Of a stretch of 64,000 nt of DNA, positions 55,395 through 64,000 are shown in pieces; position 1 is the stretch's first letter, and each line of letters starts with the position of its first letter. The stretch lies in NCBI GenBank assembly GCA_017443175.1, contig JAFSOZ010000003.1, positions 225,892-289,891 of the forward strand, given 5' to 3'. Made by a program: the position numbers and the translations under genes. The stretch comes from Bacteroidales bacterium. Its GTDB lineage: Bacteria; Bacteroidota; Bacteroidia; Bacteroidales; WCHB1-69. The notes under the pieces were generated by a model. That model searched no databases. It was given only the letters and a program-made list of their open reading frames with translations, and had not been told where the DNA came from.

Positions 55395-56057
55395 CTAAAT
55401 CTTCAATTTCAAGTACGAAATCGTGCGTCCTTCCGCCAGCCACATCTTCTCGTAAAAGGTCTGAACCTCCGTCAACAAAGCATCCGCAGGTTGCGTATAG
55501 ACATTCTCAACATCCTCCAACACAGTCCATTGCTCCTGCGGCGCAGTCTCGCGCACATACTCGTACAGGAGCCGGCTGTCCGTCTTCAGATTCAGCACTC
55601 CCCCACCCTCGGGCAACACCTCGCGGTAAAAACCCACAAAGCGCGGGGACACCAACCTCCGGCGCTCACTCTTGGGCTGCGGGTCCGGAAACGTGACCCA
55701 GATTTCGCTCACCTCACCCTTCTCGAAATAATATCCAATGTTGTCGATATTGATACGGAGGAATGCCACATTGGGCATTTCGCCCTCGATGGCGTCCTTG
55801 CAGCCACGCCACAAACGCGCCCCCTTGCGGTCAATGCCGATGAAATTACGGTCTGGATAACGCTTCGCCATGGCAATGGTATAGTCACCCTTGCCACAAC
55901 CCAGCTCCACCGTAATCGGATTGTCATTGTGAAAATAATCCCTACCCCACTTGCCCTTCAACGGGAAAGGAATGTTCTGCCGGTCATAACTGGTATGTTG
56001 GAACAAATTTCCAAATGTCTCGTTTTCCGCGAATCTCGCTAATTTATGTTTTGCCAT
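55395..56057 (-). CDS. trmB: tRNA (guanine-N7)-methyltransferase
   Basis: A 220-residue SAM-dependent enzyme that makes m7G46 in tRNA. VELGCGKGDYTIAMAKRYPD then RNFIGIDRKGARLWRG (about 51-86) is the SAM site; EIWVTFPDPQPKSERRRLVS (about 117-136) holds the catalytic Asp-Pro region. The N-terminus MAKHKLARFAENETFGNLFQ is typical for Bacteroidota. Its upstream flank is a TTCACC-type repeat tract. Confidence 0.95.
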   Translation of the reverse strand: MAKHKLARFAENETFGNLFQHTSYDRQNIPFPLKGKWGRDYFHNDNPITVELGCGKGDYTIAMAKRYPDRNFIGIDRKGARLWRGCKDAIEGEMPNVAFLRINIDNIGYYFEKGEVSEIWVTFPDPQPKSERRRLVSPRFVGFYREVLPEGGGVLNLKTDSRLLYEYVRETAPQEQWTVLEDVENVYTQPADALLTEVQTFYEKMWLAEGRTISYLKLKI

Positions 56058-56084
56058 ATTGTTGGTTTTAATTTACTTAACTCA

Positions 56085-56200
56085 CCCCTTTCACCTCATG
56101 TACCCCATTCACCATTCACCATTCCCCTTTCACCTCATGCACCTCATGCATCTCATTCACCCCATGCACCCACTTCACCTATTTCACCCCTTTCACCATC
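56085..56200. repeat. TTCACC/CTCATG low-complexity tract
   Basis: Many imperfect copies of CATTCACC, TTTCACC and CTCATGCACC between trmB and the ABC exporter gene, overlapping the last codons of the latter. Confidence 0.7.
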
Positions 56201-57969
56201 CTACTATACACTCCGCACTGTGCAAGCAGCTTCTCGTGTCTGCCCTGCTCCACAACACGCCCTTGGTCCAGCACCACAATATTGTCTGCCTTCTGAATAG
56301 TGGACAGTCTGTGGGCAATCACCACCGCCGTCCGATTCTGCATAACATTGTCCAAAGCGGCCTGCACCAAACGTTCAGACTCCGTGTCCATGGCGGAAGT
56401 GGCTTCGTCCAAAATCAGGATGGGCGCATTGTGCAACACGGCGCGCGCAATGCTGAGCCGCTGACGTTGGCCACCCGACAAGTTCAAACCACGATCGCCG
56501 ATATTGTGCTGTAAACCGTCCGGCAATGTTTGGATAAAATCAAAAATATTGGCCACTCGCGCCGCTTCCAACACATCCTCTGTACTCACATCCGTCCGAC
56601 CCAACACAATATTATTATATATAGTGTCATTGAACAACACCACATCCTGCGACACCAAAGCAAACAAAGACCGATATTGATGAATATCATAGGAACGGAT
56701 ATCTATTCCATCCAGAAGGACTGCACCATTGATGGGATCATAGAAGCGCTCCAGTATGTCGGCAATGGTAGTCTTTCCCGCGCCCGACTGCCCAATGAGT
56801 GCAACAACTTGCCCTTTATGAATCTCAAGATCGAGATGGTCCAATACAGGTTTGTCCCCGTAAGCAAACGACAAATCCTTCAACACAATACTGTCATGGA
56901 AGCCATTGAGCGGCACAGGATTCTCTGGGCTTGTAATAGATTCCTCTACATCCAGAATTTCATTAAGACGGTCAAGGGCCGATTGTCCACGACGATAGTT
57001 TGCGAAAGCTGTGGAGAGATTTTTCACTGGATTGATAATCTGAGAAAACAGGGCTATGTAGGTGATGAACAATTCAGCGGTCAGTGTAGGTGTTGGTGAC
57101 AGTACTAACATACCGCCAATCACCAAGACTACCATCACAAAAGAAACACCCAGAAACTCTCCAAAGGGTGAGGCTATATCAATCTTTCGATAGATGTAAC
57201 GCTGCTTGTCGGAGAACTTAGTGTTAAGGCGATCAAAAACTTGCTGGGCAGTTTGTTGAGCATTGAATCCCTTGATGATGCGCAGACCGGAAAGGGTCTC
57301 TTCCACATGGGAGAGTAAGGATCCAAGACGTTGCTTGGAAGTCTTTGCATCTTTGCGCAACGATCTCGTAATCCACCCAATAATAAGGAAAGTGGCAGGC
57401 AGCAGGATAAGGGAATATAGTGACAGACGGACACTGATATAGAATAGCACCACAAGATAGAAAACAATGGTGATGGGGTCGGTCAGAAAAATCCGTAAGG
57501 CGCTCAAGATGGTAAACTCTATCTCGTGCGTGTCGTTCACGCCGCGTGAAACCACATCTCCCCTGCGCTGAGAATTAAAATATCCGAGGGGCAAATGCAG
57601 TATCTTATCGTACAACTGGTTCCGCAAAGTAAAAATCAAGTCGCTACGCATAGATGCCATCACCCACTGTGACAGATAGGCGAACAAGTTCTTGAACAAG
57701 TAGAGGAGAATCGCCGCTACCACCAAGCCGAACATGGAATGACTGGCAGCTTGCAAATCCACCATTTTACCAAGCAGGGAAACAAAGAACGATGAGATTG
57801 GGCTCAACCCATCCAAGGTACCTCTGAAAAGCAGCCTGCAAAATGGCTCAATCAACATAAATACCAGGATGGAAAGCAGCACAGAAATAAAATTCAGGAA
57901 GAAAACCAATGCCAGCCGCCAGCCATACCTGCGGAGCAAAACTATGATGAAACCGGTATTCTTCCTCAT
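56179..57969 (-). CDS. MsbA-type ABC exporter (fused permease-ATPase)
   Basis: A 596-residue half-transporter working as a homodimer: six membrane helices (about 10-310) then an ATPase domain with Walker A GQSGAGKTT (about 390-398), Q-loop VSQDV, signature NLSGGQRQRLS (about 490-500), Walker B ILILDEATSAMD (about 509-520) and the H-loop in IAHRLST. MsbA-like members flip lipid A; drug or peptide export is possible. The ATG at 57969 is chosen because the longer frame begins inside the terminator of the upstream gene. Confidence 0.9.
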   Translation of the reverse strand: MRKNTGFIIVLLRRYGWRLALVFFLNFISVLLSILVFMLIEPFCRLLFRGTLDGLSPISSFFVSLLGKMVDLQAASHSMFGLVVAAILLYLFKNLFAYLSQWVMASMRSDLIFTLRNQLYDKILHLPLGYFNSQRRGDVVSRGVNDTHEIEFTILSALRIFLTDPITIVFYLVVLFYISVRLSLYSLILLPATFLIIGWITRSLRKDAKTSKQRLGSLLSHVEETLSGLRIIKGFNAQQTAQQVFDRLNTKFSDKQRYIYRKIDIASPFGEFLGVSFVMVVLVIGGMLVLSPTPTLTAELFITYIALFSQIINPVKNLSTAFANYRRGQSALDRLNEILDVEESITSPENPVPLNGFHDSIVLKDLSFAYGDKPVLDHLDLEIHKGQVVALIGQSGAGKTTIADILERFYDPINGAVLLDGIDIRSYDIHQYRSLFALVSQDVVLFNDTIYNNIVLGRTDVSTEDVLEAARVANIFDFIQTLPDGLQHNIGDRGLNLSGGQRQRLSIARAVLHNAPILILDEATSAMDTESERLVQAALDNVMQNRTAVVIAHRLSTIQKADNIVVLDQGRVVEQGRHEKLLAQCGVYSRMVKGVK

Positions 57970-57982
57970 ATAAATCAGTAAT

Positions 57983-58018
57983 AAAAAAGGGAGTTGTGGA
58001 ATAAGGCACAACTCCCTT
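57983..58018 (-). terminator. terminator of the giant surface protein gene
   Basis: On the minus strand AAGGGAGTTGTG pairs perfectly with CACAACTCCCTT around an 8-nt loop, followed by TTTTTT. Confidence 0.95.
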
Positions 58019-58039
58019 AAGTATGATAATAACTATTGA

Positions 58040-61000
58040 TTATTTCGTAATGACAAGCTTACGTGAAATCACAGCGTCATCATTGACGATTTGCAGTACA
58101 TAAACGCCAGGTGTGAGATCCGACACATTGAACGTTTCGATAGAGAAGTCGTTATCAATGCTGATAGCACGGTGAGCAACTGTCTTACCAGTCAGGGTAG
58201 AGATTCTGATGGTGGTTTGACCACTGATACCCTCGATACGGACATTGACATTCTCGGAAGTCGGGTTCGGGTAAAGCTTAACAGTAGGCTCGCTGGCGAT
58301 AGGATCAACAGCAGGAGCTTCAGGTGACTCGTTAGCAGCAATAGCAGGACCATCATTGACATGGATGGTGAAGACATCAGAAGCTAACCATGTAGCACCA
58401 TGATAGTCATGACCACCAATCTTCTTAGATGTGCCATCAACATAGTAGATGTTGATATCAGAACCATCAGTAGCATAGAGTGAATAACGAATCTCATATT
58501 TGCCAGTCTGAGTGAACTGAGCAATAGTATTGGTCACATCTCTTGATACGAGGAAGTGGAGATAAACCCAGCTATAGTCGTATGAACTACCACTCAAGTT
58601 GAAGTAAGGATAATGATTCTGCATTGATGTGTAGAATGCATAAGCATTCAAAACAGGACCACTGGTCGGATACTCAACATATTGGTTGGTGTTCCAAGTA
58701 TGAGAAGTAAGATCAACCGTAGTAGTAGCAGTGGAGATGTAGTTACTAATCTGAGAAGCGGGGATAAGAGTATCATTATGATAGATATCGAATGTTACAA
58801 ATACCTTAGTATCATCCGGGTAATCGCAGTTACCGAGCGTCCATCTATAACCAGTCGTTTCGTTGTTAATAGAGGAGTTGATATCGTGAGTCTCAACACC
58901 GCTCAAGTTAGTGAATACGAAGTAAGGCTTGCTGGTCACTTTCACGGTAATCACATCAGAAGAGATGGTATCAGATGAAACATTGATTTGAGTTTTGGAA
59001 ACACAATTGTTTACATCAGTTTCCACAACGAAGAATGTCATCACAGTGTCAACCACACCAGCAGGAAGTGTAACAGAAGGTGCGTTTGCAACTAAAACGC
59101 TATCTGAACCAAACCACTCGTAAGAGGAGTTGACATTTGCATTCTTAACACTCAATGTGAAGGTGTTGCCAGCACCAGCACATACCACAGTGTCAGCCAA
59201 CATGGAAGGAACAGGAAGAGTATTAATAGTGATGGTCTGCTCGTATTCATTGCTACCGCAGTCATTAGCGATGACGAGTTTGATCTTCTTACCATTATAG
59301 GTAGCAGCATCATAAATAGTATTGAAATCAAGAGCAACACCGTTGATGGTCCAGGTCTTAGTGACCACACCACCGTTAGCATTGACGTACACGGTCGGCT
59401 CAACACCGCCATTGAACTTCTGACCCTCACAGATTGCTGCAATAGTGAACGGAGTTGCATCCACAAAGGTAGGAGCATGATCAAATCCGAGAACAACATA
59501 AGCAGACATAACCGGATTAGATGTGCACTGAGTGGTTGCACCGTAAGCAATCGTGGTATGTTCAGCAATAACGCTATCGGTAGCAGATACAATCTTCACA
59601 TAGGTTGAACCAACTTTCTTGTACCAACCTTCGCTCAAAATCACAGTAGCATTGGACGGTAAAGTGACTTCAGGCGTACCGTTCACGATAAAGTCATTCA
59701 GCTTATTGTTTTCACAAGTATCGCGGAATGTCACAGAGGCAATACTTACGACAGGAGCACCGGCAACACGTACCACAACAGTGTCAGAGTAGTTGGTACC
59801 GCAGCTGTTGGTAACCTTATTGTAGATCAAGGCGCTGTCCATAGCAACAGTCACAGGAGTAGTGATTGTGAATTCAGAGTAACTTGTAGCAGTCTTGGTC
59901 TTCATGAAGTAAGCATTCGTCGGAGTATCTGAATGGTTAGCTGTAATATTCAGCGTAGGATTGATAACAGCACCAGCGCAAAGCGTGTCGTCAGGTACAC
60001 TAAGTGTAGCCGTCGGCTTGTTATTCAACTTGATGGTGATGGTATCAGTCTTGTCATAAGATTGACAAGTTGTACTCACAGTAGAAACAGTACCCTTCAA
60101 GGTGTACGGGAAGGTAGCGGTAGCAGGAAGTGTAACCGTACCAGAAATCGTACTGCCCGTGACAGACAAACCAGCTGTAGTAAGATTTGTAGAGAGCACG
60201 AGCGGTTTGTTGGTAGTCATGACGATGTCAGCGATTGCTTCACCGTAGCACAATGTTTGCGTCATATTTGCAGCAGCAGTCAACTTGGCAGTATCATTAA
60301 CGGTAATGAAAACTACGTTAGAGTAAGTATCACCGCACTTGGTTGTAACTTTGTAACGAAGTGAAGCACCATTATAGGAGGATGACATTGCAGTAGTGGT
60401 GGTGAAAGCACTGTAATCGGAATCACCAGACTTCTTAACCTGCCAACCTTGTGAATAGATATTAGCATTACCCGTAGTAGTAGGAGTAGTAAGAGTAAGA
60501 GTTTGACCCTCGCAAACAGCTGCAGGAGCAGTGATGTCGGCAATAGAACGTTTGTCTGTGACAAGGAATGCCACTTGTTTCGTCTTAACACCACAGCCAT
60601 TCAAACCAGTAGAGGTAACAGTCACAGTAGCAGAACCAACAGAAACAGCGGTCACAATGATGTTAGCACCAACATGGGATACTGTAACATTAGCTGAAGG
60701 AGAAACGGTAACAACATTGGTAGCATTGGTGTCGATGGAATAAGTAAAGGCTTCACCAACACACAAGGAATCAAGAGTACCATTCACAACCAACTTAGCT
60801 GTATCGTACACATGGAGAGTAGCTTCGTTGGAAGTAGTCGTACCACAGCAGTTCGTAACAAAGTAAGTCAACTTAGCATTGTTATGAGCTGTTGTAATAG
60901 TCGTAGTGGCAGGATTGAATGCAGTGCCGTCAAGTTTCCAACCTTCGCTTCTGACATTACCATTAGCAGTATAGGAAGGAGCAGTAAGCGTGAGCGTGGT

Positions 61001-64000
61001 ACCGACACAAGCATTGACATCTGCAGGTTGAGATGTAAATACAGGCGTTGTAGCGGCCTTGAAGGTCTTGGTGACGCTAGCAGAACCGCAAGCACTGTTA
61101 GCAGCTGTGCTAGTAAAGACAACGGAAACAGGACCAACAGCAGTAGGAGTAACAATCACTTGATTGCCATTCTTTTGGATAGTAGCATTCGTCGGAGTGA
61201 TAGTCACAATGTTGGTAGGCAATGTATCGATAGTATAAGTCTGGGTAGAACCTAAACAAACAGTATCTGCATTACCAGTAACAACCATACGGGCAGTGTC
61301 AGTAACTGTAATCGCTACACCGTTGGAGGCAACTGCAGAACCGCAAGAGTACGTAACATTAGCAACAAAACTCTTACCATTATCATTTGCTTTGAGAGCA
61401 GTACCAAGAGTATAGGCAGTGCCACCTAAGGTATAGGACGGGTTACCGACAACACTTGCAGTGGTATTGTGTGTAATGGTAATGTTAGATGCTTGAATAG
61501 ATTGGCCTGCACAGAAGCTCGTGACACCAAGAGCAAGTGTAGGAGCAGCAACTGTATGAACAGTAAGTTGAACAGGAGTAGAATAGGTTGTACCGCAATG
61601 GTTGGTAGCTGCGAAGAATACATACTGACCATTATTCTCTGTGTTGGCATTAGTAATAGCAGTAGCAGTTGCAGGATTTGTAGTGGAGCTTACCTTCCAA
61701 GTACTAGTCATAGTACCTGTTGTTGCATTCCAATTGGTAACAGAAGCACTAAGCGTAGGTGTAATAGGACTACCGGCGCAGAAATCTGGAGTACCGGAAA
61801 TCGTGGAAACAACAGGCAGCGAGTCAACAAAGAGTTTACCAATCATAGCGTAAAGAGTATCACAAGCGTTGTATGCGTATGCATAAACATTCATATTGTT
61901 CATACTACGAGTAAGAGCAGCAGTAGGAACGAAAGGAGCATCCGTCATGAAGGATGTCTTTGTCAACTGATCACTATTGGTAATTCTGTAACCAGAAGCA
62001 GTTGCATGATTAGTTGTAATAGTGAATGAAGAAGGTAACACATCACCGTCACAACGTACAACCTGACCTAAAGCGTTAATAGCTGCGGTAACATTCAGTG
62101 TAGGATTAGCTTTAATAGTTACGGTGTAAGTAACAATGCTGTCGCAAGTGTTCGCAGCGTAGAAGGTATCTACTACAGTATAGACATTAGCTGCGCCATC
62201 AATATATTGATAGTCATAAACCTTACCGCTTCTATTGGAAACATAGTGGAATGAACCACAAACTTCCATATCAGTAGCATAAGTGGCAACAGGACGAGTA
62301 ATAACATTGGCGACAGAGTTAGCTGTACAACCATTATTGTCCATAACCCACACGCAGTAGGATGTCATGCCTTCAGTCAGCTGATAAGCAGGAACTGTGA
62401 ACTGATAGACATTCGTATCAACATGACCATTAGACCAAACAACAGAATCATAAGAATGGTTAACGATACCAAAATTGAATGCATAATTCTCACAATTCGT
62501 ATAGGTTACGGTCGGATTAGCATACAAATACTGAATATTGGCACCAGTAGCATAGAATTCAATTGTCGGATTAGGATCAACAACAACAGTAACAGCCATT
62601 GTAGAAGAACAGCCAGAGCTATCACCCACAGCAGTTACAGTGTATGTACAAGAGAATACATCGCCAGTCCAAACATCCATTGTATTGGTGTTGGAAATGA
62701 TAGGATGACAATCGCGTGTCCAAGTGTAGGTAAATGACGGGTCACAAGCGCTTGTAGCATCAGCAACCAATTGAGCATTAACTGTACCAAGGCAGAAGTA
62801 GTAGTCATTACCAACGTGCTTGTTATTATTCACGGCAGAAACAGTAATGCTGGGTGAACAAATATTTTCGGTGGTAAGGGTAACTGAAATAGTTGTATCA
62901 CATCCAGTAGTATTGTCCGTGATGGTAACCTTATACTCAATACCATTGAGGTGACCCCAACCATTGGTAATAGTAGTAGCATAATCAACAACAGAGTAAT
63001 CAACATTAGTAAGAACAGCTGAATAGTCAACATCAGTACCATCGTTGTACTTCACACCGGTAATAGTGATGGAACCGTTATACAAAGCAGGATCACATGC
63101 GGTATTGTTAACAGTAGCAAATGTGACATTAAGTTGTTTCTCCACCGTGTTGATAGTAACATCCTTGTTAGCGCAGGTGTCATACAGGCAGTTGAACCAG
63201 GTATCTTTTACAAGGATCTCATAATTTCCAGAAGTAAGGTTATTAATGGTAGCGCCGCTATTGTGCCATGTAGTACCACCATCGATACTGTAAACGAGAA
63301 CAGCATCCAGATTGTCAGCAGTAGCTGTAACTGTGATAGAACCGTTACCATAACCTTGTGTACAAATATTGTTGTCCGTAGCTACAACATCAAGTGTAAC
63401 GTGAACAGTAGAATCAGGAACGAATACATAATTTGTAGCGACACATCCAGTGACCGTATCAGAAATCACAACGGTATAAGTGGCAGAAGCCAGAGAACAC
63501 CACTTGTAACTCGGGATATCAATACTATTGGTTTCCCAAACACCAGGCAAAGTGAGGGAATAGGTATAGTTGTTATGTTGTGCATTGTTATGCGGTTCCA
63601 TAACATAGATACAACCCGTACCCGGCATATTAATAGTAGGAGCGCAAGTGAAGTCCGGTGTAATAACAAAATCGGTCTCAATGAATGCACTGTCAACGAC
63701 AGAAATTAAACTGGTAGTAGAAGGACAATGCAAATCACTTGTGAAATGAACAGAATAAGAATTGCTATTGAGGCCTGTGAAGACACCCGTAGTATTATTG
63801 GCAACCTCAAGTGAACCATAGTAGATATAATAGGTACCAGGAACTATACTATCAAGAGTAACTGTAACAGTACCATTCTTATCTGTAATACAATTGTAGT
63901 TAGGAGTAGATGTGACAGTAGCAATTTGTGGAGTGTAACTATTCAAAGAAACAGTGATAACAGTATCATAGTTACAATTCGTTACATTATTGAATGCATA
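58040..64000 (-). CDS. giant repetitive T9SS-secreted surface protein (partial, 5' end outside window)
   Basis: The frame is open to the right edge: at least 1986 codons; the true start lies beyond 64000. The visible part begins with SprB-like modules (GSITVTATADNLDAVLVYSI, then DGGTTWHNSGATINNLTSG), then a long run of Ig/PKD-like repeats of roughly 80-110 residues, each opening with a Cys-x-Gly signature (FCAGSPI, FCAGQSI, VCLGSTQ, ACVGTTL, LCVGEAF, VCEGQTL, LCYGEAI, LCAGAVI, ICEGQKF, VCAGAGN). It ends in a T9SS type A sorting domain (VKLYPNPTSENVNV ... TPGVYVLQIVND ... RKLVITK). Very Thr-, Val- and Asn-rich and more A/T-rich than its neighbours. Likely an adhesin or gliding/aggregation factor; that role is inferred. 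Confidence 0.85.
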   Translation of the reverse strand, partial: YAFNNVTNCNYDTVITVSLNSYTPQIATVTSTPNYNCITDKNGTVTVTLDSIVPGTYYIYYGSLEVANNTTGVFTGLNSNSYSVHFTSDLHCPSTTSLISVVDSAFIETDFVITPDFTCAPTINMPGTGCIYVMEPHNNAQHNNYTYSLTLPGVWETNSIDIPSYKWCSLASATYTVVISDTVTGCVATNYVFVPDSTVHVTLDVVATDNNICTQGYGNGSITVTATADNLDAVLVYSIDGGTTWHNSGATINNLTSGNYEILVKDTWFNCLYDTCANKDVTINTVEKQLNVTFATVNNTACDPALYNGSITITGVKYNDGTDVDYSAVLTNVDYSVVDYATTITNGWGHLNGIEYKVTITDNTTGCDTTISVTLTTENICSPSITVSAVNNNKHVGNDYYFCLGTVNAQLVADATSACDPSFTYTWTRDCHPIISNTNTMDVWTGDVFSCTYTVTAVGDSSGCSSTMAVTVVVDPNPTIEFYATGANIQYLYANPTVTYTNCENYAFNFGIVNHSYDSVVWSNGHVDTNVYQFTVPAYQLTEGMTSYCVWVMDNNGCTANSVANVITRPVATYATDMEVCGSFHYVSNRSGKVYDYQYIDGAANVYTVVDTFYAANTCDSIVTYTVTIKANPTLNVTAAINALGQVVRCDGDVLPSSFTITTNHATASGYRITNSDQLTKTSFMTDAPFVPTAALTRSMNNMNVYAYAYNACDTLYAMIGKLFVDSLPVVSTISGTPDFCAGSPITPTLSASVTNWNATTGTMTSTWKVSSTTNPATATAITNANTENNGQYVFFAATNHCGTTYSTPVQLTVHTVAAPTLALGVTSFCAGQSIQASNITITHNTTASVVGNPSYTLGGTAYTLGTALKANDNGKSFVANVTYSCGSAVASNGVAITVTDTARMVVTGNADTVCLGSTQTYTIDTLPTNIVTITPTNATIQKNGNQVIVTPTAVGPVSVVFTSTAANSACGSASVTKTFKAATTPVFTSQPADVNACVGTTLTLTAPSYTANGNVRSEGWKLDGTAFNPATTTITTAHNNAKLTYFVTNCCGTTTSNEATLHVYDTAKLVVNGTLDSLCVGEAFTYSIDTNATNVVTVSPSANVTVSHVGANIIVTAVSVGSATVTVTSTGLNGCGVKTKQVAFLVTDKRSIADITAPAAVCEGQTLTLTTPTTTGNANIYSQGWQVKKSGDSDYSAFTTTTAMSSSYNGASLRYKVTTKCGDTYSNVVFITVNDTAKLTAAANMTQTLCYGEAIADIVMTTNKPLVLSTNLTTAGLSVTGSTISGTVTLPATATFPYTLKGTVSTVSTTCQSYDKTDTITIKLNNKPTATLSVPDDTLCAGAVINPTLNITANHSDTPTNAYFMKTKTATSYSEFTITTPVTVAMDSALIYNKVTNSCGTNYSDTVVVRVAGAPVVSIASVTFRDTCENNKLNDFIVNGTPEVTLPSNATVILSEGWYKKVGSTYVKIVSATDSVIAEHTTIAYGATTQCTSNPVMSAYVVLGFDHAPTFVDATPFTIAAICEGQKFNGGVEPTVYVNANGGVVTKTWTINGVALDFNTIYDAATYNGKKIKLVIANDCGSNEYEQTITINTLPVPSMLADTVVCAGAGNTFTLSVKNANVNSSYEWFGSDSVLVANAPSVTLPAGVVDTVMTFFVVETDVNNCVSKTQINVSSDTISSDVITVKVTSKPYFVFTNLSGVETHDINSSINNETTGYRWTLGNCDYPDDTKVFVTFDIYHNDTLIPASQISNYISTATTTVDLTSHTWNTNQYVEYPTSGPVLNAYAFYTSMQNHYPYFNLSGSSYDYSWVYLHFLVSRDVTNTIAQFTQTGKYEIRYSLYATDGSDINIYYVDGTSKKIGGHDYHGATWLASDVFTIHVNDGPAIAANESPEAPAVDPIASEPTVKLYPNPTSENVNVRIEGISGQTTIRISTLTGKTVAHRAISIDNDFSIETFNVSDLTPGVYVLQIVNDDAVISRKLVITK

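Overview
The window comes from an anaerobic member of the Bacteroidota, most likely the order Bacteroidales. Many genes are preceded by the phylum's own -7 promoter box (TAnnTTTG), and there are no clear Shine-Dalgarno sites. Several secreted proteins end in type IX secretion (T9SS) sorting domains. There is a Bacteroidota-type serine palmitoyltransferase, and class III (oxygen-sensitive) ribonucleotide reductase and hybrid cluster protein point to anaerobic life. Family and genus cannot be settled from the sequence alone.

Layout. 1-6.5 kb: cupin protein, Crp/Fnr regulator divergent from hybrid cluster protein (hcp), Nim-like flavin-fold protein followed by the wreck of a hexapeptide acetyltransferase, a T9SS cargo protein and a methionine gamma-lyase-like enzyme. 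6.5-16.4 kb: a YfcC-type carrier, then what looks like a compact sphingolipid (ceramide) locus: LolA-like carrier and MMPL/RND exporter on one strand, serine palmitoyltransferase and a short-chain reductase on the other, and an acyl ligase - acyl carrier protein - GNAT acyltransferase operon converging on them. 16.4-24 kb: tRNA-Ser(UGA), an orphan iron-type ABC ATPase overlapping mutL, a small membrane protein, gltX, tex and a GH29 fucosidase. 25-34 kb: SPFH protein with a ribbon-helix-helix partner, ispD-wecB, a VanX-like dipeptidase, an M20 dipeptidase, an alanine:sodium symporter with maf, and an M28 peptidase with a T9SS tail.

34-43 kb: the nrdDG operon under a cobalamin riboswitch; a higBA toxin-antitoxin pair; a five-gene operon led by an ECF sigma factor, with three small lipoproteins and a protein that joins a cytoplasmic N-terminus, one inner-membrane helix, a long linker and an outer-membrane-barrel-like domain; and hflX. 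43.1-43.5 kb holds a long rod-shaped RNA with its own promoter that looks like a 6S RNA. 43.6-55.1 kb is the secE-nusG-rplKAJL-rpoBC transcription/translation operon (minus strand) ending in a DUF3467 gene and a strong terminator. 55.4-64 kb: trmB, an MsbA-type ABC exporter and the 3' part (nearly 2000 codons) of a giant repetitive T9SS-secreted surface protein that runs off the right edge.

How the genes work together. The most coherent unit is 8.2-16.3 kb: fatty acid activation (ligase), acyl carriage (ACP), condensation of serine with the acyl group (SPT), keto reduction (SDR) and N-acylation (GNAT, bacterial ceramide synthase-like), with a membrane exporter and a periplasmic lipid carrier next door that could move the product to the outer membrane. 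The other notable units are the B12-controlled anaerobic reductase, the nitrosative-stress pair crp-hcp with a palindrome in the position expected of a class II activator site, and the ECF/lipoprotein/barrel operon as a possible envelope sensor.
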